From: Burkholderiaceae bacterium
Lineage (GTDB): Bacteria; Pseudomonadota; Gammaproteobacteria; Burkholderiales; Burkholderiaceae_C
DNA length: 64,000 nt
Direction of reading: 5' to 3'
NCBI GenBank assembly: GCA_019745555.1
Contig: JAIESX010000006.1
Span: forward strand, 1 to 64,000
In this document: piece by piece, positions 17,515 to 26,212 of the stretch
Layout: every line of letters starts with the position of its first letter
How positions within the stretch are numbered: position 1 is the stretch's first letter
Translations under genes and position numbers: made by a program
The notes under the pieces: model-generated
What the model was told of the DNA's origin: nothing
Seen by the model: only the letters and a program-made list of their open reading frames with translations
Database searches by the model: none

Positions 17515-18434
17515 GCAATGGCCTCAGGATTCTTTTGAGCGATGACGTCCATGTGCTGGCAGATGGCGCCGGGGGTGGCGAACCAGACCTCGCCGCGATC
17601 CCGCGCAGCCGCGAGGTGCTGCAGGGCGCGGCGCAGGTGGCGCAGGCGGTAGGGCTGGCCCACGAGATAGGGGTGGAGTGCGATGCCCATGACCAGCGGT
17701 TGCTGGCGCGACTGGTCGAGCATCTCGTCGAAGTTGTCGACGATCATCTGCGCGAAGTCCTTGCCGTCCATCTGGCGGCCCACGATCATGGGGATGTCGT
17801 TGAGCTCCTGCGGGTAGGGGATGGACCACAGGCCCGGGCCCTTGCGCGTCTTCATGCGCACGGGCTGGTCGTCGTGGCACCAGTTGAGCGTGTAGCGGTA
17901 GCCGGTCTCGGCCAGCAGGTCGGGCGTGAGCTTGCTCTCGCTGATCCAGGGCGAGAGCCAGCCCGCGGGCGCCGTGCCGCTGCGCGCGCGCATGCGGTCG
18001 CGGCAGAGCACGAGCAGCTCGCGTTCGGCCTCTTCGTCGAGCACGCCCTGGCGTTCGGCATTGCTGTGGCCGTGGCCCACGAGTTCGTCGCCACGCGCGG
18101 CGCAGGCGGCCACGAGTTCGGGGCAGTGGTCGTAGAGCGCGGTGTTGATCAGGGCCGCGGCGGGCAGCTTGAGCTGGTCGAACAGTTCCAGGCAGCGCCA
18201 GGCGCCCACGCGGTTGCCGTATTCACGCCAGGAGTAGTTGAGCACGTCGGGCTGGGGCGAGGCCGGGCCGATCATGGCGCCCAGGCCTTCACCGAAGGCG
18301 AAGTGCTCGATGTTGAGCGCCAGGTAGACGGCCAGGCGCGCGCCGCCGGGCCAGTGGTAATCCGTCCGTTGCGTGATGGGGCGGTAGGGGAAACGCCCGT
18401 GGTCGGGCAGCAGGCCAGGGTAGATGGCGGGCAT
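17511..18434 (-). CDS. Polysaccharide-deacetylase-fold protein, PuuE (allantoinase)-like
   Basis: The 307-residue protein belongs to the NodB-homology/PuuE branch of carbohydrate esterase family 4 folds. Landmarks are the N-terminal YRPITQRTDYHWPGGARLAVYLALNIEH, the segment NYSWREYGNRVGAWRCLELFDQ, the metal-site region DELVGHGHSNAE, and AGWLSPWISES. PuuE-type enzymes open the hydantoin ring of allantoin. Others in the branch act on different cyclic amides or on sugars, so the substrate is inferred only. The start was placed at the Met of MPAIYPG; an open frame continues upstream but lies over the SnoaL-like gene. It overlaps the amidase by 4 bp. Confidence 0.85.
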   Translation of the reverse strand: MPAIYPGLLPDHGRFPYRPITQRTDYHWPGGARLAVYLALNIEHFAFGEGLGAMIGPASPQPDVLNYSWREYGNRVGAWRCLELFDQLKLPAAALINTALYDHCPELVAACAARGDELVGHGHSNAERQGVLDEEAERELLVLCRDRMRARSGTAPAGWLSPWISESKLTPDLLAETGYRYTLNWCHDDQPVRMKTRKGPGLWSIPYPQELNDIPMIVGRQMDGKDFAQMIVDNFDEMLDQSRQQPLVMGIALHPYLVGQPYRLRHLRRALQHLAAARDRGEVWFATPGAICQHMDVIAQKNPEAIA

Positions 18435-18445
18435 GGTGCTGTACC

Positions 18446-18856
18446 TCACAACGTGGCCAGTCCCGCACGCACCAGCAGCCATTCGGCGCTGTCGTTCCAG
18501 ACGTCCATCTGCGTGATCAGGCCCTGCTTGACGACGTAGCGGTCCACATAGCGGTTGCCTTCGAAGGGCGTGCCGTCGGGCCAGGCGCCGTAGAGCGTGC
18601 CGCGGCTGTAGACGATGGTCTCGTCCGCCGTGCCGCCGGCCACGGTCTCGGTGGCGTCGATCTTCTTCTTCACCCACTGGTAGCGCGTGGCGTTGAAGGC
18701 CGCGCATTCGGCGGGCGCCTTCATGGCGCGGCCGCCCGTGAAGCGGATCTGCAGGCCGGGCGCCACGTACTGGCTGGCGGCGGCCGGGTCCGGGATCATC
18801 AGCAGGCGCAGGTACTCGTCGACGATGGCGCCGGGGCTCATCTTGGTGCTGGACAT
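18446..18856 (-). CDS. SnoaL/NTF2-like domain protein
   Basis: The 136-residue protein has the pattern of a single NTF2-like alpha+beta barrel: a helical start (AIVDEYLRLLMIPDPAAAS), the strand GLQIRFTGG, and later strands RYVDRYVVKQGLITQMDVWND. Such proteins act as small isomerases, hydrolases or ligand binders; none of these can be assigned here. A strong GAGAGGAAA ribosome-binding site precedes the ATG. It is the first gene of the operon (11 bp before the deacetylase start) and is transcribed divergently from the ABC transporter genes. Confidence 0.85.
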   Translation of the reverse strand: MSSTKMSPGAIVDEYLRLLMIPDPAAASQYVAPGLQIRFTGGRAMKAPAECAAFNATRYQWVKKKIDATETVAGGTADETIVYSRGTLYGAWPDGTPFEGNRYVDRYVVKQGLITQMDVWNDSAEWLLVRAGLATL

Positions 18857-18954
18857 ATCGGTTTCCTCTCGTTTCTTCCCCCATTTGGTGCCACATGCAC
18901 CAGACGGGGCCGCCAGGGGCGTTCCATCAAAGTGCGTGCAAAGAGTGTGCCATC

Positions 18955-18964
18955 TTGTCAACAA
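18955..18964. promoter_or_regulatory. Candidate GntR/FCD operator TTGTCAACAA
   Basis: In the 226-bp divergent promoter region between the SnoaL-like gene and the substrate-binding protein gene lies the inverted repeat TTGT-CA-ACAA. FCD-type GntR regulators often bind short palindromes of the TTGT-N-ACAA class, and such a regulator is encoded in this cluster. Surrounding sequence is AT-rich (ATATGAATATCG follows), consistent with a promoter. The assignment rests on motif shape and position only. Confidence 0.4.
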
Positions 18965-19082
18965 TATGAATATCGTAATGAAAACAAAGAAATAGACATC
19001 ATGGCGACACTGGCACGGCCCTTGCATGGCAGGAGGAGCCCGCGGGCTTGCCCGCATCCATCCCCCTAACAGGAGTCCTGCC

Positions 19083-20267
19083 ATGACCCGTTCTTCCTTC
19101 TCCTTCGGTCGCCGTACCCTGCTCGCCGCCGGCCTGGCGCTGGCTGCTGCCACGCCGGTGCTGGCCAGTGAACCCATCAAGATCGGCCTGGTCACTGCGC
19201 TCTCGGGCCAGTCGGCCCTGGCCGGTGAAGCCATCACGCGCGGCATGCAGATCGCCATCGACGAGATCAATGCCAAGGGCGGCCTGCTCGGCGGTCGCAA
19301 GCTGGAGCTGGTGCGCCGTGACGACGAGGCCAACCCCGCCAAGGGCGTGGTGGCCGCACGCGAACTGATCTACCGCGAGAAGGTGGCCGTGGTGTTCGGC
19401 GGCCTGGACACGCCGGTGTCCATGGCCATCGTGCCGCTGATGAATCAGGAGAAGGTCCCCTTCATGGGCCCCTGGGCTGCGGGCACGGGCATCACCCAGA
19501 ACGGCGCCAACCCCAATTTCGCCTTCCGCGTCTCTGCCGTGGACGAGATCGTCGACGTGGGCATGCTGGCCTATGCGCAGAAGACCTTCAAGACCGCCAA
19601 GCCCGGCCTGATCCTCGTCAACAACCCCTGGGGCGAGAGCAACGAGAAGGGCCTGAAGGCTGCGATGGCGGCCAAGGGCGTGACGCCCGCGGGCGTGGAA
19701 AAGTTCGAGGCCAACGACGTGGACATGGTGCCGCAGCTCACGCGCCTCAAGGCCGCGGGTGCCGACACCCTGTTCATGGTGGGCAACGTCGGTCCCTCGG
19801 CCCAGGTGGTCAAGTCGCTCGAGCGCATGGGCTGGAAGGTGCCGGTGGTTTCGCACTGGGGCCCGGCCGGTGGCCGCTTCACCGAGCTGGCCGGCGCCAT
19901 GGCCAAGGACGTGCACTTCGTGCAGACCTACAGCTTCTTCGGCAAGCAGTCGCCCGTGGGTGAGCGCGTGATCAAGGCCATGATGGCCAAGTACCCCAAC
20001 GTCAAGGGCCCGGGCGACATCACGCCGGCCGTGGGCGTAGCCAATGCCTACGACGGCATGCACCTGACGGCGCTGGCCATCCAGGCCGCCGGTTCGACCA
20101 AGGGCGACGACATCCGCCAGGGTTTCTACAAGATCGAGAAGTACGAAGGCCTGATCAAGACCTACGTCAAGCCCTTCACGCCGACCGTGCACGACGCCGT
20201 GCAGGCCAACGACTACGTCTGGGCGCAGTTCATCGACAACAAGATCGTGCCGGTGGGCCTGAACTGA
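19083..20267 (+). CDS. ABC transporter substrate-binding protein, branched-chain amino acid (HAAT) type
   Basis: The 394-residue periplasmic binding protein has an N-terminal export signal (about 1-28, FGRRTLLAAGLALAAATPVLA, with a twin-Arg-like RR). A type I periplasmic-binding fold of the LivJ/AmiC family follows (IKIGLVTALSGQSALAGEAITRGMQIAIDEINAKGG). AGGAG lies 7 bp before the ATG. Members bind amino acids, amides or urea-like compounds. The neighbouring amidase, PuuE-like and HpxZ-like genes suggest a ureide or amide ligand rather than leucine. First gene of a four-gene operon. Confidence 0.93.
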   Translation: MTRSSFSFGRRTLLAAGLALAAATPVLASEPIKIGLVTALSGQSALAGEAITRGMQIAIDEINAKGGLLGGRKLELVRRDDEANPAKGVVAARELIYREKVAVVFGGLDTPVSMAIVPLMNQEKVPFMGPWAAGTGITQNGANPNFAFRVSAVDEIVDVGMLAYAQKTFKTAKPGLILVNNPWGESNEKGLKAAMAAKGVTPAGVEKFEANDVDMVPQLTRLKAAGADTLFMVGNVGPSAQVVKSLERMGWKVPVVSHWGPAGGRFTELAGAMAKDVHFVQTYSFFGKQSPVGERVIKAMMAKYPNVKGPGDITPAVGVANAYDGMHLTALAIQAAGSTKGDDIRQGFYKIEKYEGLIKTYVKPFTPTVHDAVQANDYVWAQFIDNKIVPVGLN

Positions 20268-20299
20268 TCAGCTGAGCACACACAAGAGGAGACGCAACG

Positions 20300-21178
20300 A
20301 TGCTGGTGTTATCCGCGCTGGTCAGCGGCCTGGGCCTGGGCAGCATGTACGGGCTCATGGCCCTGGGCTTCTACGTGACCTATGCCGTGAGCGGCACGGT
20401 CAACTTTGCCCAGGGCAGCTCCATGATGCTGGGCGCGGTGCTGACCTACACCTTCGCGCAGACCCTGGGCTGGCCGGGCTACGCGGCGGTGCTGCTGGCC
20501 CTGGCCCTGTGTGCGGCCTACGGCCTGCTGGTGGAAGCGCTGGCCGTGCGTCCCTTCGTGAACCGCGGCTCGGACGCCTGGCTCATGGCCACGGTGGCGC
20601 TGGGCATCGTGCTCGACAACGTGGTCATGGCCACCTACGGCAAGGAGCCGCGCAGCCTGCCTTCGCCGCTGGCGCAGTCGCCGCTGGAAGTGGGTGGCCT
20701 GGGCCTGGGCGTGTACCCGCTGCAGCTGCTGATCCCCGTCGTGGGGCTGGCGCTGGCGGCGGTGCTGCACTATGTGTCGCGGCGCACACGCTGGGGCACG
20801 GCCATGCTGGCCGTGGTGCAGAACCGTGCGGCGGCGCGCCTCATGGGCATCCCGATCCGCCGCGCCGTGGCCCTGGCCTTTGCGCTCTCCGCCTTGTTTG
20901 CGGGCATCGCCGGTGTGCTGATCGCGCCGCTGATGAATGTGCATTCGGACATGGGCACGCTGTTCGGCCTCAAGGCCTTTGCCGTGGCCATCCTCGGCGG
21001 CATCACCAGCGCCTGGGGCGTGATGATTGCCGGCCTGATCTTCGGCCTGGTGGAGGCGACCATCACCTCGACTCTGGGCTCGGGCTACACGCAGATCCTG
21101 ACCTTCGCGCTCGTCATCGCGGCGCTGGCCTGGCGGCCCAACGGCCTGTTCGGTCGCGCGGAGGTGAAAAAAGTATGA
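20300..21178 (+). CDS. ABC transporter permease, LivH type
   Basis: The 292-residue inner-membrane permease has about eight hydrophobic segments and the LivH landmarks GSMYGLMALGFYVTYAVSGTVNFAQGS near the N-terminus and GLKAFAVAILGGITSAWGVMIAGLIFGLVE near residue 230. It forms the membrane channel together with the LivM part of the downstream fusion. A GAGGAG ribosome-binding site is present. Its stop overlaps the start of the fusion gene (ATGA). Confidence 0.93.
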   Translation: MLVLSALVSGLGLGSMYGLMALGFYVTYAVSGTVNFAQGSSMMLGAVLTYTFAQTLGWPGYAAVLLALALCAAYGLLVEALAVRPFVNRGSDAWLMATVALGIVLDNVVMATYGKEPRSLPSPLAQSPLEVGGLGLGVYPLQLLIPVVGLALAAVLHYVSRRTRWGTAMLAVVQNRAAARLMGIPIRRAVALAFALSALFAGIAGVLIAPLMNVHSDMGTLFGLKAFAVAILGGITSAWGVMIAGLIFGLVEATITSTLGSGYTQILTFALVIAALAWRPNGLFGRAEVKKV

Positions 21179-23715
21179 AAACGACTTTCAAGCAAGGCGC
21201 CCTGCTGGGTCTGGGCTCGCCGCTGCAGATCCTGGCCTTCATGCTGGTGCTGGGCCTGGGCGCCAGCCTGGCGCTCACGCTCAACGGCTACTGGGTCTTC
21301 GTGCTGGCCCAGGTGGCGCTGCTGGCCATCGTGGGGGTGGGCCTCAATGTGCTGATCGGGCTCACGGGCCAGATGTCCTTCGGTCACGTGGGCTTCTACG
21401 CCATCGGCGCCTACACCGTGGCCATCCTGACGACGAAGGCCGGGGTGAGCTTCTGGCTGGCCTGGCCCATCGCGGCCGTGCTGGGCGCGGCCTGCGGTGC
21501 GCTGCTGGCGCTGCCCGCGCTGCGCGTGAAGGGTCCGTATCTGGCCATGATCACCATCGCCTTCGGCTTCATCGTCGAGCACAGCATCGTCGAGGCCGGT
21601 GCGCTCACGGGCGGGCAGAACGGCATCATGGGCATTGCCGGCCCGGCGCTGGGCGGCCTGGCCCAGGGCGAGCGTGCCATGGCCCTGCTGGCGATTGCGG
21701 CGGCTGGTGTGGCGCTGGCGGTCTATGCCTGGCTCTCGCGCGGCACCTGGGGCGCGGCCATGCGCGCGGTGCGTGATGCCGAGACGGCGTCCGAATCCAT
21801 CGGCCTGAACCCTCTGGCCATCAAGACCGTGGCCTTTGCGGTCTCTGCGCTGTGCGCGGCGGCGGCGGGCGCACTGTTCGCGCCGCTCTCGGGCTTTGTC
21901 ACGCCGCACACCTTCGGCTTCATCCAGTCCATCCTCTTCGTGCTGGTCGTCATGCTGGGCGGCGCGGGTTCGGTGGCCGGCCCGCTGGTGGGCGCCATCA
22001 TCGTGGGTCTGCTGCCCGAGCTGCTGGCCGGCATGGAGGAATACCGCCTGCTCTTCTTCGGCGTGCTGCTGCTCGTGGTGCTCTGGGTCGCGCCCGATGG
22101 CGTGGCGGGTCTGGCGCGGCGCCTGAAGTCGCGCCTGTGGCCGGCGATGCCGGCCACCGCGGGGCTTGCAGGTGAAGCTGCCCTGAGCCTGCCCACCCGC
22201 ACCCGCCTGCCCCTGGCGGCCCAGGGCCTGACCATGCAGTTCGGCGGCGTGCGTGCCGTGTCCGACCTGCACTTCAGCGCGCCGGCCGCGGCCGTGACCA
22301 GCCTGATCGGCCCCAACGGCGCGGGCAAATCCACCGCACTCAATATGCTCGGCGGCTTCTACCTGCCCACGGCCGGCGCCTTTGCGTTGGGCGATGCAGC
22401 GCTGACCGGGCAGAGCGCCATGCAGATCGCGCGCCGTGGTGTGGCGCGCACCTACCAGACCTCGCAGCTCTTCGGGTCTTTAAGCGTGCTGGACAACGTG
22501 GTGCTGGCCATGCACCGCGGCCGCCTGGGCCCGCTGCTGGGCGCGGCCGGTCGCCTGGACCCGGCGCTGACCCAGCGCGCCCGCGAGCTGATCCGCTGGT
22601 GTGGTTACGCGGGCCACCCGGACACGCTGGCGGCCGACCTGCCGCATGTGGACCGGCGCCTGGTGGAAATCGCGCGTGCCCTCGCCAGCGACCCCGAGGC
22701 CCTGCTGCTCGACGAGCCCGCGGCCGGCCTCTCGCGTGAGGACAAGGAGCGCCTGGGCACGCTGCTGCGCCGCATTGCCGACGCGGGCGTGACGGTGCTG
22801 CTGGTGGAACACGACATGACGCTGGTGATGGGCATCAGCGACCAGGTGGTGGTGCTCGACGCGGGCGTGCGCCTGGCCGTGGGCACACCGGCCGAGGTGC
22901 AGGCCAACCCGGCCGTGCAGCAGGCTTATCTGGGCGAGTCACTGGAAGGCAGTGGGCCGCGTGCGGCCGATACGACCGAGCGCCCCGAGATGCTGGGGGT
23001 GGGCGCACTGGTGGCCGGTTACGGCGCCGAGCCCGTGCTGCATGGCATTGATCTACAAGTGCGCCAGGGCGAGGTGGTGGCCCTGCTCGGTGCCAATGGC
23101 GCGGGCAAGTCCACGCTGATGAAGGCGCTCGCGGGCCTGCACCGGCCGGTGCAGGGCGGCATCCACCTCGAAGGCCGTGAACTCAAGAACCTCGGCGCCG
23201 AGCAGGTGGTGGCCCAGGGCGTGGTGCTGGTGCCCGAGGGGCGCCAGGTCTTCCCCGAACTCTCGGTGCTGGACAACATCCGCCTCGGCGCCTTCCTGCA
23301 GCCCGCCGACCGCGAGGCGCGGGTGGAGGAACAGCTGCAGCGCTTCCCGCGCCTGCGTGAGCGCCTGCACCAGCGCGCCGGCCTGCTCTCGGGCGGCGAG
23401 CAGCAGATGCTGGCGATTGCCCGTGCGCTGATGTCGCGCCCGCGCATCCTCTTGCTCGACGAACCTTCGCTGGGCCTGGCGCCCAAGATCATTGCCGAGC
23501 TGTTTGCCGCGCTGGACCAGCTGCGCAAGGAAGGCATGACCCTGCTGCTGGTGGACCAGATGGCCGGCCTGGCCCTGGCCCTGGCCGACCGCGCCTATGT
23601 GATTGAGGGCGGACGCATCGTGGCCCAGGGCACGGCGGCGCAGATCGCGGCCGACGGCGCGCTGGCCCAGGCCTATCTGGGGGAGCAGGCGACATCGGTC
23701 AAACTCGCGGCATGA
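21175..23715 (+). CDS. LivM-LivG-LivF triple fusion: ABC permease plus two ATPase domains
   Basis: One 846-residue polypeptide joins three proteins that are normally separate. Residues about 1-325 are a LivM permease ([44 protein letters not shown]). Residues about 345-590 are a LivG ATPase (Walker [10 protein letters not shown], Walker [13 protein letters not shown]). Residues about 605-840 are a LivF ATPase (Walker [10 protein letters not shown], signature [18 protein letters not shown]). The LivG signature reads [15 protein letters not shown] where E. coli LivG has LAYGDQRRLEIARCM, so the key Gly and Gln are replaced by Val and Arg. That ATP site may be weak. The fusion fixes subunit stoichiometry. 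It overlaps livH and the HpxZ-like gene by 4 bp each. LivM-LivG fusions are well known; the triple form is less usual. Confidence 0.92.
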   Translation: MKTTFKQGALLGLGSPLQILAFMLVLGLGASLALTLNGYWVFVLAQVALLAIVGVGLNVLIGLTGQMSFGHVGFYAIGAYTVAILTTKAGVSFWLAWPIAAVLGAACGALLALPALRVKGPYLAMITIAFGFIVEHSIVEAGALTGGQNGIMGIAGPALGGLAQGERAMALLAIAAAGVALAVYAWLSRGTWGAAMRAVRDAETASESIGLNPLAIKTVAFAVSALCAAAAGALFAPLSGFVTPHTFGFIQSILFVLVVMLGGAGSVAGPLVGAIIVGLLPELLAGMEEYRLLFFGVLLLVVLWVAPDGVAGLARRLKSRLWPAMPATAGLAGEAALSLPTRTRLPLAAQGLTMQFGGVRAVSDLHFSAPAAAVTSLIGPNGAGKSTALNMLGGFYLPTAGAFALGDAALTGQSAMQIARRGVARTYQTSQLFGSLSVLDNVVLAMHRGRLGPLLGAAGRLDPALTQRARELIRWCGYAGHPDTLAADLPHVDRRLVEIARALASDPEALLLDEPAAGLSREDKERLGTLLRRIADAGVTVLLVEHDMTLVMGISDQVVVLDAGVRLAVGTPAEVQANPAVQQAYLGESLEGSGPRAADTTERPEMLGVGALVAGYGAEPVLHGIDLQVRQGEVVALLGANGAGKSTLMKALAGLHRPVQGGIHLEGRELKNLGAEQVVAQGVVLVPEGRQVFPELSVLDNIRLGAFLQPADREARVEEQLQRFPRLRERLHQRAGLLSGGEQQMLAIARALMSRPRILLLDEPSLGLAPKIIAELFAALDQLRKEGMTLLLVDQMAGLALALADRAYVIEGGRIVAQGTAAQIAADGALAQAYLGEQATSVKLAA

Positions 23716-24116
23716 ACAAGGACACCGTGATGGACATCAATCTGCCCGAGGTGCTGGCCGAAGTGCAGGCCGCCTTTGCCCGCTACGAGGACGCGCTGGT
23801 GCACAACAAGGTCGAGGTGCTCGACGAACTGTTCTGGAACAGCCCGCACACCCTGCGCTATGGCGCGACCGAGAACCTCTACGGCTACCAGGCCATCCAG
23901 GACTTCCGCGCGGGTCGTCCCTCTGCGGGGCTGATGCGCGAGATCTACAACACGGTGATCACGACCTATGGCCGCGATTTCGCGACCGCCAACACCGAGT
24001 TCCGTCGCGCGGGCAGCACGGCCACGGGCCGCCAGAGCCAGACCTGGATGCGCACGCCCGCGGGCTGGCGCGTGGTGGCGGCGCACGTGAGCCTGCTGGC
24101 TACGCCGGCCCGCTGA
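23712..24116 (+). CDS. HpxZ-like protein (DUF3225, AtzH-like/NTF2 fold)
   Basis: The 134-residue protein closely follows the HpxZ pattern: [72 protein letters not shown]. In Klebsiella hpxZ lies in the hpxWXYZ genes needed for oxalurate use, and the related AtzH acts on 1-carboxybiuret. The presence of this protein is the best clue that the cluster handles a ureido or oxamic-type compound. The first ATG overlaps the fusion-gene stop (ATGA); a second in-frame ATG is 18 bases on. Last gene of the transporter operon. Confidence 0.9.
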   Translation: MNKDTVMDINLPEVLAEVQAAFARYEDALVHNKVEVLDELFWNSPHTLRYGATENLYGYQAIQDFRAGRPSAGLMREIYNTVITTYGRDFATANTEFRRAGSTATGRQSQTWMRTPAGWRVVAAHVSLLATPAR

Positions 24117-24132
24117 GTCGACGCGTGCGGGT

Positions 24133-24600
24133 TCAGGCGGTGCCGGCGAGCACCGCCAGGGCCAGCACGGCGCCGCTGCTCAGGCGCAGGCGCAGTGGCA
24201 GGTACCAGTGGGGCAGGGGCTGGACGCGGGCCAGGCGCCGGTCCTGCAGATAGTGGGCGGCATAGGCCAGGATCAGCAGGGCCGCAGCCATGGCGGTGCC
24301 GGTGCGTGAGTCGCTGCCCAGCAGAGGCAGCACCCCGGGCAGCAGCAGGGCCAGCCAGCCCAGCAGCGCCGGCACCACGCTCCAGCTGTAGAGCCCGGGG
24401 GCGTCCGCGGCCGGGGCGCTCATGGCGAAACCCCAGTGCAGGGCGCCGACGAAGCTCAGGATGATGGCGGCGTAGCCCAGCAGCATGGCCTGCCAGAGCG
24501 CGTGCCCCTTGGGCATGAGCAGCAGGCCGAGCGCGCCCACGACAAAGGGCAGCAGGCCGCCGTAACCCAGCAGTGCGACGACACGCGGTGGCTGCTTCAT
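24133..24600 (-). CDS. DUF3429 membrane protein
   Basis: The 155-residue protein has five probable membrane helices and the family pattern VVALLGYGGLLPFVVGALGLLL, AAIILSFVGALHWGFAM, and a C-terminal HWYLPLRLRLSSGAVLALAVL. The biochemical role of DUF3429 proteins is not established. It is the last of five genes, each overlapping the next by four bases as ATGA, and its association with photolyase genes suggests a shared light or stress response. Confidence 0.85.
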   Translation of the reverse strand: MKQPPRVVALLGYGGLLPFVVGALGLLLMPKGHALWQAMLLGYAAIILSFVGALHWGFAMSAPAADAPGLYSWSVVPALLGWLALLLPGVLPLLGSDSRTGTAMAAALLILAYAAHYLQDRRLARVQPLPHWYLPLRLRLSSGAVLALAVLAGTA

Positions 24601-24977
24601 GGCTGGCTCGGCTGACGCAGGTATTCGTGTGCGCGCAGCTGCTCGATGGTCACGTAGTCCAGCGCGCGCGCGTGCGTGCTCTCCAGCACCACCGGGGGCG
24701 CGACGCCGGCTTCGAAGGCTTCCTTCCAGCGCAGCGCGCACAGGCACCAGCGGTCACCTGCCTTGAGGCCCGGGAAGCGATGCTCGGGCCGTGGCATGAA
24801 GAGGTCATTGCCACGGGACAGGGAGAATTCAAGGAAGGCCTGCGTGACGCGGGCACAGATCACGTGCGAGCCGCTGTCCTGCGCATCGGTGTTGCAGCAG
24901 CCGTCGCGATAGTAACCGGTCAGCGGGTCGTAGGAGCATGGCACGAGGGGCGTGCCCAGGACGTTCTTCGCAGTCAT
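24597..24977 (-). CDS. DUF2237 family protein
   Basis: The 126-residue soluble protein has the DUF2237 hallmarks: KNVLGTPLVPCSYDPLTGYYRDGCCNT at the N-terminus, GSHVICARVTQAFLEFS, GNDLFMPRP, and GDRWCLCALRWKEA with conserved cysteines. Biochemical activity is unknown. It is the fourth gene of the photolyase operon and overlaps both neighbours by 4 bp. Confidence 0.9.
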   Translation of the reverse strand: MTAKNVLGTPLVPCSYDPLTGYYRDGCCNTDAQDSGSHVICARVTQAFLEFSLSRGNDLFMPRPEHRFPGLKAGDRWCLCALRWKEAFEAGVAPPVVLESTHARALDYVTIEQLRAHEYLRQPSQP

Positions 24978-26212
24978 GGTCCGGAGGAAGGTTGGGAGCG
25001 GGCATGAGGATAGTCCAAAAGCGCGGCCTTGCGCGCGCCGTGGTCTTGCAGCAGCTCGGCGGCCCGGCGCCGGCCGCGGGTGACCCGGGTCCACCACTGC
25101 GAGAAGGAGTCGCAGCGCCGTGGCTCGGGGGCGAACAGCGGCACGGGCTCGCGCAGCTGCGCCACGCGCCCCAGCCAGGGCGGCAGATGGGGCTCGGCCC
25201 AGGCCTGCACCTGCCGTGCGCCGGCCAGCAGGGACGGCAGCGTCTCGGCGTCGGCCAGGCAGCGCCAGGGCGTGAGCTCGGCCATGCCGGCGTCGACGAA
25301 GTGCCAGCGCGCCGCCGACCAGGGGCGTTGCCGGTGGAAGTCGGCCGGGTAGACGCCCAGCACCACGGTGTCGGCGGGCAGATCGGCGGGCGGCGCCGAG
25401 AGCAACCAGGGATGGACCAGCCAGACGCTGCGGCCCCGCAGCGCGGCGGGCCCGGGCAGCGACAGGGACAGCGTGGTGGGTGCCTGGGTGTGCAGCGCCG
25501 GTTCGGTGACGCCTGCCGCACCCGTGGGGGTAAGCACCCGGTGCGCATCGCGGGCCCAGGCCTGCAGTTCCTCGTAGGAGGTGTCGATCGCCGAGCCCGT
25601 GCTGTGCCAGGCGGGCGGCGCGTAGCGCGCCACGTTCTCGGCATTGAAGAGATAGGGCTGGTGGCTGCCGGTGCCGGCGATCCACTGCCAGCTCAAATGG
25701 TTGCTCGCGAGATCGCCGTCGAGCAGATGGGCGTAGAGCCAGTCGGCGCCGGCACGCCAGTGCACCTTGCGCAGGTGCACCACATAGCTGGCCAGCCACA
25801 TGCGCGCGTGGTTGTGCAGCGTGCCCGTGGCGTACAGGGTGCGCACGGCCTGGTCGATCACGGGCAGGCCGGTGCGGGCCTCGCGGATATCGGCCGGCAG
25901 CTCGGGTGCATAGGCCGACTCGGGCAGCGGCCCTTCGTGCAGGGACGCGAAGATGCCCGCACCGCGGTGCGCCAAGACGTGGCGGAAGTAGGCGCGCCAG
26001 CCGAGCTCGAAAACCAGCTTGTGCTGCACCGGCAGATCCTCGCGGGTCAGGACGTCGGCCAGGACCTCGGGCAGATCAAGCAGGCCATGGGTGAGGTAGG
26101 GCGAGAGGCCTGTGACGGCGCCCTCGAGGTGGTTGCGCGTGCGCGCATAGTCTTGCGGTCGCACGGCAGCCAGCCGGGCGCGGGCGGCGGCCTGGCCCGG
26201 GTGTGTGTTCAT
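24974..26212 (-). CDS. Photolyase/cryptochrome-related protein with the FAD-binding domain first
   Basis: The 412-residue protein starts directly with the helical FAD-binding half of photolyases: RNHLEGAVTGLSPYLTHGLLDLPEV, VFELGWRAYFRHVLA, the FAD and DNA-site motif VIDQAVRTLYATGTLHNHARMWLASYVVHL, and GDLASNHLSWQWIAGTGSHQPYLFNAENVARYAP. The usual N-terminal antenna domain is absent. Instead, residues about 245-400 hold a Rossmann-like segment (SVWLVHPWLL, TVVLGVYPADFHRQRPWSAARWHFVDAGM) that resembles that domain placed last, i.e. a permuted order. Activity on cyclobutane or 6-4 lesions cannot be decided. Overlaps both neighbours by 4 bp. Confidence 0.85.
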   Translation of the reverse strand: MNTHPGQAAARARLAAVRPQDYARTRNHLEGAVTGLSPYLTHGLLDLPEVLADVLTREDLPVQHKLVFELGWRAYFRHVLAHRGAGIFASLHEGPLPESAYAPELPADIREARTGLPVIDQAVRTLYATGTLHNHARMWLASYVVHLRKVHWRAGADWLYAHLLDGDLASNHLSWQWIAGTGSHQPYLFNAENVARYAPPAWHSTGSAIDTSYEELQAWARDAHRVLTPTGAAGVTEPALHTQAPTTLSLSLPGPAALRGRSVWLVHPWLLSAPPADLPADTVVLGVYPADFHRQRPWSAARWHFVDAGMAELTPWRCLADAETLPSLLAGARQVQAWAEPHLPPWLGRVAQLREPVPLFAPEPRRCDSFSQWWTRVTRGRRRAAELLQDHGARKAALLDYPHARSQPSSGP

